Below, in pieces: positions 1 to 9,292 of a stretch of DNA of 64,000 nucleotides. The stretch covers positions 45,423 to 109,422 of the forward strand of contig CAWFPR010000011.1 in assembly GCA_963817635.1 (NCBI GenBank), in the 5' to 3' direction. This stretch comes from CAWFPR01 sp963817635 (lineage in GTDB: Bacteria > Acidobacteriota > Vicinamibacteria > Vicinamibacterales > 2-12-FULL-66-21). The translations under genes and the position numbers were made by a program. The stretch's first letter is position 1. Each line of letters begins with the position of its first letter. The notes below the pieces were generated by a model, which was not told the origin of the DNA, did no database searches, and was given only the letters and a program-made list of their open reading frames with translations.

Positions 1-524
1 ACGCGGACGTGTAGTCGCGCGGCACACCGGTGCCGTTGAAGTACAGGTTGCCCAGCTCGTATTGCGCACGCAGATCGTCTCCATCGGCGCCTCGCCGGTA
101 CCAGCGTGCGGCCTCGGCCGCGTCCGCCGGAACACCGCGCCCCTTCTGGTAGAAGTCGCCGACGGACCGCTGGGCAGCCGCGTTCCCGTGCTCGGCCGCC
201 CTGCGGTACCAGGTCATGGCCTCGCGGTCGTCCCGCGCGACGCCGAAGCCGAATTCATAGAGCTGGCCCATCTGGAATTCGGCCGGCGCGTAGTGCTGGG
301 CCGCCGCCTTGCGGATCCACTCGATCGCCTGCGCCGTGTCGGTGCCGCCGTAGTAGAGCAGCGCGCCGAGCGAGAACTGGGCAATCACGTCGCCGGCCGC
401 GGCCCGGGCGCGGACGGCTTCCACCGCGCGCGCCACGTCTGGATCGTCCGTCGCGGCCCCGGCTGGCGCAGCGCACGCCAGAGCCGCGAACAACGCTCCG
501 GCGGCGAACAGGATAACTCGCATC
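1..524 (-). CDS. Exported Sel1-repeat protein (partial, C-terminus outside window)
   Basis: Translation from the ATG at 524 gives a signal peptide (MRVILFAAGALFAALACAAP) followed by Sel1-like TPR repeats, e.g. AIEWIRKAAAQHYAPAEFQM, AMTWYRRAAEHGNAAAQRSV and AARWYRRGADGDDLRAQYEL. Each repeat shows the A-x-x-W-(Y/I)-R-(R/K)-A-A pattern about 36 residues apart. Sel1 proteins are usually protein-interaction scaffolds; no enzymatic domain is visible. The gene runs off the left edge, so its length is unknown. It is divergent from the methyltransferase at 574, with 49 bp between them. Confidence 0.85.
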
Positions 525-573
525 AGCGTCCGGATTATACGCGAGGGGCGCACGCTGGTAGTATCGATCCAGG

Positions 574-1125
574 ATGAGAACAGCCTTCAGTGTCCTTGGC
601 GCGGCTGGCATCGCGTGCACGCTGCTGGTCGCGGGCCCTTCGGCGCAGGCACAACCGCCCAGGAAGCCCGACGTCCTCTACGTGCCGACACCGCAGCCCG
701 TCGTTGACGCCATGCTCGAGCTCGCCGCGGTGAAGTCGAGCGACATCGTGTACGATCTGGGCTCGGGCGACGGCCGGATCGTCATCACCGCCGCCAGGAA
801 ATATGGCGCCCGCGGCGTCGGTATCGAGATCGACCCCGCGCTCGTCAAGCAGGCGAACGCGAACGCCGCCGCCGCTGGCGTGTCGGATCGCGTGCGCTTC
901 GTGACCGGGGACATCTTCACCGCGAAGATCAGCGAGGCGACTGTCGTGACGTTGTACCTGCTCCAGAGCATCAACGAGCGCCTCAGGCCGAAGCTGGTGC
1001 GCGAACTGAAACCTGGCACCCGGATCGTGTCACACGTGTTCAACATGGGACCTGAATGGGGTCCCGAACGCACGGTGACCATCGACAGGGACCGCATCTT
1101 CCTGTGGACCATTCATACGCGCTGA
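574..1125 (+). CDS. Exported class I SAM-dependent methyltransferase-like protein
   Basis: The 183-residue product has a signal peptide ending near AQAQ (residue 27). It then has a Rossmann-type methyltransferase core: motif I is VYDLGSGDGRIVITAA (about residues 62-77), followed by an acidic strand end GVGIEID and the segment VRFVTGDIF. This is the minimal class I methyltransferase fold seen in exported bacterial proteins often annotated as methyltransferase-domain proteins. The substrate cannot be told. The protein is short, so there is little room for a substrate domain. The haem/HhH gene follows 29 bp downstream on the same strand. Confidence 0.75.
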   Translation: MRTAFSVLGAAGIACTLLVAGPSAQAQPPRKPDVLYVPTPQPVVDAMLELAAVKSSDIVYDLGSGDGRIVITAARKYGARGVGIEIDPALVKQANANAAAAGVSDRVRFVTGDIFTAKISEATVVTLYLLQSINERLRPKLVRELKPGTRIVSHVFNMGPEWGPERTVTIDRDRIFLWTIHTR

Positions 1126-1154
1126 AGACGGCGCACTTTACCCGAGGTGTTTCG

Positions 1155-1748
1155 ATGACGCACACGTCAGCAGTGAGATCGTCAATCCGTCCCGGCTGGA
1201 TGCTGGCGGCGGCCGGCATCATCTTCAGCGCGAGCCTCGTGGCGGCGGCGTCCGCGCCGCCCGATCGGCCCGCGAACCCGGTTCATCCGGCCGGTCCCGG
1301 CGTCGCCCAGGCCGCCAAGCCACCCGTGCCGCCGGTGAAGGACATGACCGCTGACGAGGAATACGCCTGGGCCACCGACGCCGAGGTCACCACCAACACG
1401 CTGTGCAGTTCGTGCCACCCGATCGCGGAAATCACAGGGACGCGGCACACCTGGCCGGAGTGGAACGACACGGTCACCAGGATGGCCGCACTTGGGATCA
1501 GCGCGACCGATGCCCAGTTGACCACTGTGAGGCTCTACATGACGCGGTACTACGGTGCCGTGAACGTCAACACGGCGCCTGCCCCCGAAATCTCGGCCGT
1601 GCTCGGTTTATCCTCAAAGGTGGCCGCCGCTGTCGTCGAATATCGCAAGGCGCACGGCAATTTCGCGGACGCCGCCGCGCTGCTGAACGTCGAGGGGGTC
1701 GACAAGTCGAAGATCGAGGAGCAGCCCGGGGCAATCCGATTCAACTAG
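1155..1748 (+). CDS. Exported haem-binding protein with C-terminal helix-hairpin-helix domain
   Basis: Start chosen at ATG 1155 because a signal-anchor segment (MLAAAGIIFSASLVAAASA) follows it. After a Pro/Ala-rich linker there is one haem c motif CSSCH (about residue 85) in a segment like the haem domain of quinohaemoprotein amine dehydrogenase (TRHTWPEWNDTVTRMAALG). The last 65 residues (VNVNTAPAPEISAVLGLSSK onward) look like a ComEA/PsbU-type helix-hairpin-helix. The combination suggests a periplasmic c-type cytochrome with a docking or binding HhH. It ends 11 bp from the convergent TonB receptor. Confidence 0.7.
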   Translation: MTHTSAVRSSIRPGWMLAAAGIIFSASLVAAASAPPDRPANPVHPAGPGVAQAAKPPVPPVKDMTADEEYAWATDAEVTTNTLCSSCHPIAEITGTRHTWPEWNDTVTRMAALGISATDAQLTTVRLYMTRYYGAVNVNTAPAPEISAVLGLSSKVAAAVVEYRKAHGNFADAAALLNVEGVDKSKIEEQPGAIRFN

Positions 1749-1759
1749 CCTCCGAGGAG

Positions 1760-4062
1760 TCAGAAGTCCACCTGGAGCCGCAGAGCGTAGCTCCGCGGGG
1801 GCGCGAGCGCCGTACCCGAGAAGAGGCCCGCGAAGTTGATGACGTTCAGGCGGCTGGTGAGATTGATCAGGTCGGCCTGAAGACGGACGCGATACCGCGT
1901 GCCCGTCGCGACGAGCACGCCCGCTGAGGCGTCCATCGAGGCGGACGCGCGGACTCGTCCGCTCTTGATGTCCACGCGATCCACGATCCGCTGGCCATAC
2001 TGCGCCAGTGCCTGTTCCGGATCTCCGGAGAATTCGACCGGAAGCCCGCTTCCATACGAGGCCGCCCACGCCACCCAGGTCCTCGGGGAGAGTGCGCAAG
2101 TCACGCGGCCGCGCACTGTATGCCGCTGATCCTGCGAGATGGGAAAGCGTTCCGTGGCGGTCAGCTCCGTGGTGGCCTCGTCTCCGAGCAGCAGCCCTCC
2201 CGTGATCGGCAGGAATCCGGTGCCCGTCATGTTCCCGTAACTGACGTAGCCCGACAACCTGCCCGACCGCGGGAGATCCAGCTTCACCTCGGTGCCGCGG
2301 ATGCGCGCCCGCCGGAACGCCATCGGAAAGCTCACGCCGGTATTGAGCAGCACGTCGTCATCGGCGAAGTTCGTCATGGCGCGGTCGAAATAGCTGACGT
2401 CCAGCCGGAGTTTCCTGAGCAGGCGTTTCGACAATCCGACGTCGTAGAAGTTTCCGAGGGACGGCGGCACCGGCAGCCGCACGACGGTGTCGTCGAGAGC
2501 ATCGAGTGCCGGCGAACTGGCCAGCAGGAGATTCTCGATGGCCGGCGTCTGAAAAGCTCTGTCGTACGAGGCCCTCACCACCACGTCGCCCGAGCGCCAG
2601 GACCAGGCGAGCCCGACGCGCGGGCTGATCGCGCTCTGTTCCACGAGCAACCGGTAGTGATCCCAGCGAAGGCCGGCGTTGATGGTCCAGGCGCCGGCGC
2701 TGACCTGATCCTGGACGAACAGGGCCTGCTCGCGGTCGAGTCGTCGATCGCCAAATGCAAAATCCACCGGCGTGTTCGGATCGAACCGGGTCGGATCGGT
2801 GATGTGGTAGCCGAACGTCTCGTCGATGGTCCCGAAGTCCGCGTCGATCCCCGCCTTCCATTCGTGCACGCCGGCGTGGTGCGAGATCGTCGCCTTCAGG
2901 TACCCCTCTCGAAACCCGCGATCCTGCTGCGCCGCGATCGGGGTGGAGGACGCGTTCGAGGACAGACCGGCACGCAGTCTTCGATACATCCCTCGCACGT
3001 CCACGACGCTGCTCGTGAAGATGCGCTGGTACAGAGCTGTACCGCCGACTCCGTGCTGGTCCGCGCCTGGCGCTGGCCCGCATCTTCCTGCTCGCGCTCG
3101 TTCGGGACGAGGAACCGCACGCCGCCGCGCCGCACGATCGCCCCGACGCGATCGGCGCTCGAGAACTCGTGCTCGATATGCACGGTTGCGTTCGACCCGG
3201 TGCCGTGATTCGTGAAGTTCTCCTCGACCGGCGGATCGAGGTACCGGCCGGTGCGCGTCACGTCACCGCTGACGCCGATCAGGCCGTGGCTCCACCCGTA
3301 CTGGCCCATGCCGTAGGCGGCGCCGGTCGCGAAGCGTCCCGCTGACGGCACGACGCTGCCGTGAAACCCCTGGCGTTGGTCGGTGGCGCTCGCCAGCTCG
3401 ACGACGCCACCCAGCTTGCGGCCGTATTCGGCCGGATACCCGGCAGTGAGCGTGCTGATCGCCCGCACCTGGTCGGCGTCGAACTCCGGGGCAAACGAGG
3501 CCGAGCGATTGTCCGTGATCGGCAGGCCGTCCACGACGAACTGCACCTGGTACTCCGAGCCGCGGGGATGCAGTACCCCGTTCGCCTCCAGCAGCCACCC
3601 GGGCTGGGTGTTGACGACGTCCGAAATCGCCCGGCCCGGCAGCGCCGTGACACGCCGCTGCAGGGTGTCGGCTCCGATCCGGTTGACGGTGCTGCTCTGA
3701 CGGACGTCGAGCAGCGTGTCGTCCGCGCTGACCGTCACCTGCGCCTCGAGCGCCGCCAGTCTGAGGACGATCGTGTGCTCGCTGGGCAGAACCGACTGGA
3801 TGTCGATCAGTGCCGTGTAGGTCTCGAATCCCGGGCGCGTCACCTCGATGCGGTACCGTCCGAACGGGAGGGGCCTGGCGACGATGGTCCCGTCGGAAGC
3901 GGTTTCGAGCGTTTCGGCGATCTGGTTCGCTTCGCTCACGAGCGCCACCGAGCTTTGAACGGGCAGGCCTCCGGCGTCCCGGACGGTGAGGCGCAACTCG
4001 CCCGTGCGGGTCTGGCCGAATTGCCCCGCGGCCAGCAGAAGGATCAGTGCCAGGTGTGCCAT
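1760..4062 (-). CDS. TonB-dependent receptor 1 with N-terminal carboxypeptidase-regulatory domain (one frame slip)
   Basis: A signal peptide is followed by a beta-sandwich regulatory-like domain (about residues 20-100, GELRLTVRDAGGLPVQSS), a plug domain (RAISDVVNTQPGWLLEANGV) and an outer-membrane barrel ending in a terminal Phe (RSYALRLQVDF), as expected for BAM-recognised barrels. Length is about 767 residues, smaller than Oar-type receptors. The frame changes near 3032: VQL-(slip)-LYQRIFTSSVVDVRGMYR restores a barrel. One missing base would repair it, so this is probably a sequence error. The ligand is unknown. The dehydrogenase gene lies 42 bp upstream on the same strand, so they may be co-transcribed. 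Confidence 0.85.
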
Positions 4063-4104
4063 GGTTCACGACCGGTCGGACCGGCAATCGGCCCGCGCAT
4101 CGGA

Positions 4105-5144
4105 CTACGACGCCAGCTCGTACATGACTTTCACGGCTTCCCGGCGCCGGAGCGCGGCGAACCCATCCAGCGCGTCGGCGAGCGGCATCCGGTGCGTGAT
4201 CAGCGCCGCCGGATTCAGGCGGCCGGCCGCCACGAGACGGATGGACTCCGCCCAGTGGCGGCGCACGCTGGCGACCACGCCCACCCAGGTCATGTCCTTG
4301 CGCATCACCTGCAGCACGTCGAGCTCCGTGGTGCGCACGATCCCGAGCGTGGCCAGCGTGCCGCTGCCCGCGGTGATGTCGAGCGCGGTCTGCACGGCTT
4401 CGGACGTGCCGGCGGTCTCGATCACGAGTCCCATCCCGATGCCCTGGGTCAGCTCCGCCACATACGCGTTCGCGCCCGCGCGATCCAGAACCCGCGCGTC
4501 GTCGGCGCCCGCCTGTCGCGCGATTTCGAGCCGCCCTTCGTCACCCGGACGGCCAAAGACGACGATCGGACCAACGCCGGCGGCACGCAAGGCCTGCACG
4601 TGCAGCAGCCCGAACGGACCGGGACCGATGACGGCCGCAGGCGTGCCGGGCAGGGGGCGCGTCCGCTCGAGCGTGTTGATGACGGTCGCCAGCGGTTCGA
4701 GAAACGCCGCGTTGTCCAGGCTGACGCCGTCCGGCAGCGGAAACAGCGTGGACGCAGGCACGACGGCGTAGTCCGCCAGCGCGCCGGCCGTCGTCAACCC
4801 GATGTGGTGCCAGTCCTGGCAGAGGTTGTAGTGGCCGCGCATGCAGTGGTAACACGCGCCGCAGCCCGTCACCGCCTCGATGGCTACACGCGTGCCCGGC
4901 ACCGGGCCGCGCGTGCCGGCCCCGAGCTCGACGACCTCCCCCGACGCCTCGTGGCCCATGATCAGCGGGTACGGCACCGGCCGCCTGCGCCCGCGGTAGA
5001 GTCGTCGTACACCAGGAGATCCGTGCCGCAGAGGCCAGAGCGACGAATGCGGACGAGCGCCTCGCCCGGCCCGGGCGCCGGCGTCGGCGCCTCGGTGACG
5101 GAGAGATTGCCGATCCCGGGCGCGGTCTTGATGACAGCTTGCAT
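4105..5144 (-). CDS. Zinc-dependent medium-chain alcohol/polyol dehydrogenase (one frame slip)
   Basis: Start at ATG 5144, with GAGGAG seven bases upstream. The product begins MQAVIKTAPGIGNLSVTEAP and has the catalytic zinc site CGTDLLVYDD and GHEASG. The structural zinc loop is present (CGACYHCMRGHYNLC), followed by a Rossmann segment (AAVIGPGPFGLLHVQAL). This is the threonine/sorbitol dehydrogenase branch of the MDR superfamily; the substrate is not predictable. The frame breaks near 5003: YDD is followed in another frame by LYRGRRRPVPYPLIMGHE. One missing C (GACGACCTC read as GACGACTC) accounts for it. It may form an operon with the TonB receptor downstream. Confidence 0.85.
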
Positions 5145-5258
5145 GCGACACTCCTCGTGCAGGTCGATGGGTGCGGCGAAACGGAGTTCCTCCGCTACGC
5201 CTCGACGAACTCCGGACGCAGCGCTATCAATCAACGCACCTGGCGAGGTGGAGCCTCG

Positions 5259-6797
5259 CTAGAATTCGAACGCGCTCAGCTGCACCTTGCCGTACCAGAC
5301 TCCCCGGAAACCCGCGCGCGAGTCACCCCAGACCATGTGCACGTTCTGACCGTCCATCGAGAGATCCTGGATGTCGTCGCCGAATCCGCCGCCGTCCCGG
5401 AACGGATCGCGCGCCGGGGATTTCGCGTGGCTCACGCGCAGTGACTTGCTGTAGGTCCTGCCGCCGTCGCGGGAGATCGAGGCCCAGATGTCGTACGCGC
5501 CATCCGCGTAACTCGCGCGCCACATCAGGCCGATGACACCCTCATGCGAGAATTCGACGCGCGGCTTGCTGAAGGCCACTGCGTCCGGGACTGTCCCGGC
5601 GGTGACGTAGGGGCCCCAGGTCTGCCCGTAGTCCTCGCTGATCGAGATGCTGTAGCGCGGCCCTTCCGTCTTGAGCATCGCGAAGCGCCCCGCCTTGGTG
5701 GGATCGGCGGCAATGGCTCCCGGCTGGGGTCCCGCCGGCCCGCGCCCGCCGCGGCCGCGTCCGGCGCCCGCCGCCGGAGGCGGGGGAGCGGGTGCGGGTG
5801 CCGCCGTGCCAGGCGTCATCAGGTGCTTGAGGACGTGATACGTGAAGGTCCTGCCGTGATCGCGGCTGATCCCCCAGACCGGACACGGGCACGCCACGCC
5901 TTCGCTCGCGGGCACCTGTCCGGCCGTGAACGTCACCGCGACGACACCGAACGCGGCAGCCTCGCCGACTCCGCGGCCCGACTGCACGTACGCCGGGGAA
6001 TCCCACGAGTAGACGGTGCCGAAACTCCTGCCGCCGTCGGTCGAGGCCGTGATGTACGCCTGCGGCCGCCGCTCGGTCCCGGCAGCGTTCGCGTACGCCG
6101 AGCCACCCTGCGCGACCGCGTAGATCACGCCGGTGGAGTCATCAATCGTCGTGTACGGCCGGTCCCAGGGCGAGTTGCTGGCGACGCGATCCGGCGCGCC
6201 TTTCGGAAACCCGCCCGAGACCGGCTTGAGGCCCGGAGCGAACCGGTCCAGCTGGTAGTCGCTGATCAATTGAACCACCGGTCCCCACGTGTCGCCGTGA
6301 TCGTGGGACACCTGCAAGGCGGACATCCCGTAGTAGTCGGGGCCGCTCGCGGTCTCGCGCGGTTCGCATCCGGCGATGAAGGTGCCGTCCTTCGTGACGT
6401 CGGCGAAGGCATCGGGGCACCGCGTCCATTTGCCCGAGATGATCGGCTGCTCCTTGATTGCCCATGTTGCTCCGCCATCGTGGGTCACGCCGAGCCAGTT
6501 GATCGTCGAGTTCGCGACGCCGTGGTGCACTTCGTTGCCGATCGTGCGCTTCCCGTCGATCAGATGCAGGTTGCCCATCGCAACGGCGATGATGTGACGG
6601 GGATCGGCCGGATCGACGGCCACCATCGGCTCACCTGCGCCCCGGTAGGCGTTGCCGAACAACAGGTATTCCTCGCTCTTCGGCAAGGGTTGGGGTGCGG
6701 CGGGTCCGCCGCCTCTCTGCGCGTTTACCGCCGCCGTCGTCAGGACGAGGCCGCCGAGCGCCACCGCCAGCGCGGCCGAACAGGCGAGTCGTTTCAT
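5259..6797 (-). CDS. Exported BNR/Asp-box repeat protein, sialidase-like beta-propeller
   Basis: The 512-residue product has a signal peptide (MKRLACSAALAVALGGLVLT...AVNAQ). At least six Asp-box motifs (S/T-x-D-x-G-x-T-W/F) are visible: THDGGATW, SHDHGDTW, STDGGRSF, SRDHGRTF, SEDYGQTW and SRDGGRTY. These mark blades of a sialidase-fold propeller. A Pro/Gly/Arg-rich linker (about residues 330-360) splits the propeller. The Arg triad of true sialidases could not be identified, so glycosidase activity is not assured; many such proteins in this kind of genome are uncharacterised exported propellers. Confidence 0.8.
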   Translation of the reverse strand: MKRLACSAALAVALGGLVLTTAAVNAQRGGGPAAPQPLPKSEEYLLFGNAYRGAGEPMVAVDPADPRHIIAVAMGNLHLIDGKRTIGNEVHHGVANSTINWLGVTHDGGATWAIKEQPIISGKWTRCPDAFADVTKDGTFIAGCEPRETASGPDYYGMSALQVSHDHGDTWGPVVQLISDYQLDRFAPGLKPVSGGFPKGAPDRVASNSPWDRPYTTIDDSTGVIYAVAQGGSAYANAAGTERRPQAYITASTDGGRSFGTVYSWDSPAYVQSGRGVGEAAAFGVVAVTFTAGQVPASEGVACPCPVWGISRDHGRTFTYHVLKHLMTPGTAAPAPAPPPPAAGAGRGRGGRGPAGPQPGAIAADPTKAGRFAMLKTEGPRYSISISEDYGQTWGPYVTAGTVPDAVAFSKPRVEFSHEGVIGLMWRASYADGAYDIWASISRDGGRTYSKSLRVSHAKSPARDPFRDGGGFGDDIQDLSMDGQNVHMVWGDSRAGFRGVWYGKVQLSAFEF

Positions 6798-7136
6798 GGG
6801 CGTCTCCGCTACGCGAGAGCAGGGCAGGCAAAACAGGGCGATTGTCGCAATCTATCAGGGCCGAACTCCGCGTGTCTCCACGGATACGGTACTGCTACGG
6901 TGTCAACAAGATACGACCTGATCGGAGGGCTGGGGTAGCGGCGTCGGCGGCGGGGCGTGCCGACAATCCGGCATCCTGGCGGCCGCGGTCGCGACCAGGA
7001 TGCACCGCCTCCAGAATATCGCCAGTATGTAGCTGATACGTAGACACTTAGCGAGATCGTCCGAGCGGGGCGGTCGTCGGAGCGCACATTGCTACTCCTG
7101 TCGGATACCAGGAGGTCCGCCACGCCGGCGTCCCGC
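6798..7136. other. Intergenic region between divergent genes, with paired TACGGT repeats
   Basis: No gene is supported here. It separates the minus-strand sialidase-like gene from the plus-strand Rieske operon and must hold both promoters. The only structured signal seen is the direct repeat at 6885-6901, listed separately. GGAGG at 7111-7115 lies about 21 bases before the Rieske ATG, far for a ribosome binding site. Confidence 0.5.
6885..6901 (+). promoter_or_regulatory. Direct repeat TACGGT-N5-TACGGT (possible response-regulator site)
   Basis: Two perfect TACGGT hexamers begin 11 bp apart (6885 and 6896), about one helical turn. A near copy, TACAGT-N5-TACGGT, lies at 29504-29520 before the esterase gene. 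Tandem half-sites at 11 bp are typical of OmpR/PhoB-type response regulators. That is an analogy only; no regulator gene of that type is in the window. Confidence 0.35.
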
Positions 7137-7595
7137 ATGAGCAACGGCACCCACAACTCGAGGCGGCGCTTCGTGTTAGGCGCTGTCGCGGCTTTCCTGG
7201 GCAGCTGCGCCCTCGCCACGGCGCGCTTCTTCTTTCCTCGGGTGCTGTTCGAGCCGAACACGAGCTTCCGCATCGGCGTTCCCGCCGACTTCGCCCCGGG
7301 CGTGGATGAACGCTTCAAGCAGTCGCACCGGATCTGGGTGGTGCGTGAGCCGGGCCGTCTGTTCGTAATCTACGCGAAATGTACGCACCTCGGGTGTACG
7401 CCGAACTGGATTGAGGCTGACAGCAAGTTCAAGTGTCCCTGCCACGGGAGCGGGTACGACCGGGAAGGCGTGAACTTCGAAGGTCCCGCGCCGCGCCCCA
7501 TGGATCGGGCCGTGGTCGAGCTCGACCGCGACGGGCAGATCGTCGTGGACACGAGCCGGTTCGATCCCGACTCGTTCGTCGCCGTGCCCCTGTAG
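7137..7595 (+). CDS. Rieske [2Fe-2S] iron-sulfur protein, Tat-type signal
   Basis: Start taken at ATG 7137, which puts a twin-arginine signal (SRRRFVLGAVAAFLGS) at the N-terminus, as in Rieske subunits of bc complexes. The cluster-binding boxes are both present: CTHLGC (about residue 83) and CPCHGS (about residue 102), with the His/Cys ligands intact. Length 152 residues. It heads a plus-strand set with split cytochrome b and a multihaem cytochrome c (gaps 6, 1 and 1 bp). This suggests the quinol-oxidising iron-sulfur subunit of a non-standard bc complex in the cytoplasmic membrane. Confidence 0.92.
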   Translation: MSNGTHNSRRRFVLGAVAAFLGSCALATARFFFPRVLFEPNTSFRIGVPADFAPGVDERFKQSHRIWVVREPGRLFVIYAKCTHLGCTPNWIEADSKFKCPCHGSGYDREGVNFEGPAPRPMDRAVVELDRDGQIVVDTSRFDPDSFVAVPL

Positions 7596-7601
7596 CCTGC
7601 A

Positions 7602-8352
7602 ATGGCGATGACACCACTCGACCGCGTCCGGCGCACGCCAGATCTGGTCGTCGATCTTCCGGGTCGATCACGCACGAACGGATCGTCGTGGCCGCGCGCG
7701 CGCCGTCCTGTCGAACGTCTTCCTCCACATCCACCCGACCAGCATCAACCGCGACGCCGTGCGCTATGGCTTCACGTGGGGCATGGGCGGCATCAGCTTC
7801 TTCCTGTTCATCGTGCTCACGGTCACGGGACTGCTGCTGATGTTCTACTACCATCCCACCAGCGTTCAGGCATACCGCGACATGCTGTACCTCGAGCACG
7901 ACGTGCCCTTTGGCAGGCTGCTGCGCAACATGCACCGGTGGGCCGGGCATCTGATGGTGATCACCGTCTGGCTGCACATGCTGCGCGTCGTGATGACCGG
8001 CTCGTACAAGAAGCCACGCGAGTTCAACTGGGTCGTCGGCGTCGTCCTGCTCGTGCTGACGCTGCTCCTGTCGTTCACCGGATACCTGCTGCCGGACGAT
8101 CAGCTCGGCTTCTGGGCCGTCACCGTGGGAACGAACATGGCCGGGGCCGCGCCGGTCGTCGGGAAGGGCCTGCGTTTCGCGCTGCTCGGCGGAACGACGG
8201 TGGGTGCCAACGCGCTCCTGCGCGCGTACGTGTGGCACTGCATCGCCATTCCGCTTCTCGCCATCGTCTTTCTCGTCGTCCACTTCTGGCGCGTCCGGAA
8301 GGACGGCGGCATCTCGGGGCCGGCGCCGGTCAAGCTGCGCTCGGAGATGTAG
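7602..8352 (+). CDS. Cytochrome b, N-terminal (b6-like) subunit (frame slip near N-terminus)
   Basis: The frame from about 7660 reads FRVDHARTDRRGRARAVLSN, then VFLHIHPTSINRDAVRYGFT and a four-helix cytochrome b6-type core. Haem ligands are seen as paired His in MHRWAGHLMV and in YVWHCIAIPLLAIVFLVVHF. The quinone-site loop region SFTGYLLPDDQLGFWAVTVG is present. The ATG at 7602 (MAMTPLDRVRR) is in another frame; the expected continuous N-terminus requires a single-base slip near 7660. The second cytochrome b half follows 1 bp downstream, so cytochrome b is split as in b6f-type complexes. Confidence 0.87.
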
Positions 8353-8353
8353 C

Positions 8354-9291
8354 GGTGGACTGGGCGCAGCTCTGGAGCATCGTGGCGGACGCCGACAACA
8401 TCCCCATCATCGGGCTCGCGCTCGCGGTGCCGTTCTTCGCCTGGTACGGCTGGCGCCAGGCGCGCGCGACCGACCGCCTGATCGCCCGCCTCGAAGCCGA
8501 TCCTCGCGGAGCCGCCGGACGCGCACCGCAAGCCGCACCCGTTCGAGCCGGGCTGGGCGCCAACCGTGTCCGTCTGGCCGTACCTCCTCCGCATCGAGCT
8601 GCTCGCCGCGATGGTCACGATGGTGCTGCTGCTGGTCTGGTCGCTCGCGCTGAACGCGCCGCTCGGGGAACCCGCGAACCCGTACGTGACGATGAACCCG
8701 GCCAAGGCTCCCTGGTACTTCGTCGGACTCCAGGAGATGCTCGTCTATTTCGACCCGTGGCTGGCCGGCGTCGGGCTCCCGGTGCTGATCACGATCGGAC
8801 TCATGCTCTTCCCCTACCTCGACGCCAATCCGCTCGGTTCCGGCTACTACACGATTCGTCAGCGCAGGGTGGCGCTGGGCGCGTTCGGCGCGGGCCTCGC
8901 GATCTGGCTCGGGGCGATCGTGGTCGGCACGTTCATGCGCGGCCCCGGCTGGATGTGGTTCTGGCCTGGCCAGACGTGGGATCACGCCCGGGTCGTGTAC
9001 GAGGTGGATCGCAACCTGCCCGACGTGCTGGGGATCCACGGCGTGTGGGGACAGCTCGTCGCCGGGCTCGCGGTCCTGATCCTCTTCTACGCCGCGGCCG
9101 CGTGGGGCATTCACAGGCTCGTGACGTGGTCCGACGTCGATCGCAAGGTGTACGAGCGCACGAGCCGCGCGCAATACATCATCTTTCAGGCGTTCGCGAT
9201 CACGCTCCTCGTGGGCGTGCCGGCGAAGGTCCTGTTGAGGCTCCTCTTCCGGATCAAGTACGTCCTGGTCACGCCCTGGTTCAAGGTCTGA
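8354..9291 (+). CDS. Cytochrome b, C-terminal (subunit IV-like) subunit (one frame slip)
   Basis: GTG start at 8354 immediately after the b6-like gene. The N-terminus (VDWAQLWSIVADADNIPIIG) is a membrane helix. After a slip at about 8505 (one extra C: GAT-CCTC for GAT-CTC) the frame continues HRKPHPFEPGWAPTVSVWPY. The subunit IV core then contains NPAKAPWYFVGLQEMLVYFD; here the Qo-site PEWY-type motif reads APWYF. Several more helices follow, making the protein larger than plant subunit IV. It should carry the Qo site of the complex together with the Rieske and b6 parts. Confidence 0.85.
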
Positions 9292-9292
9292 C

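Noticed and set aside
3361..5262. Long Arg/Ala-rich open frame opposite the TonB receptor and dehydrogenase
   Set aside because: Composition is that of a GC-rich antisense shadow; the minus-strand genes have clear families and motifs.
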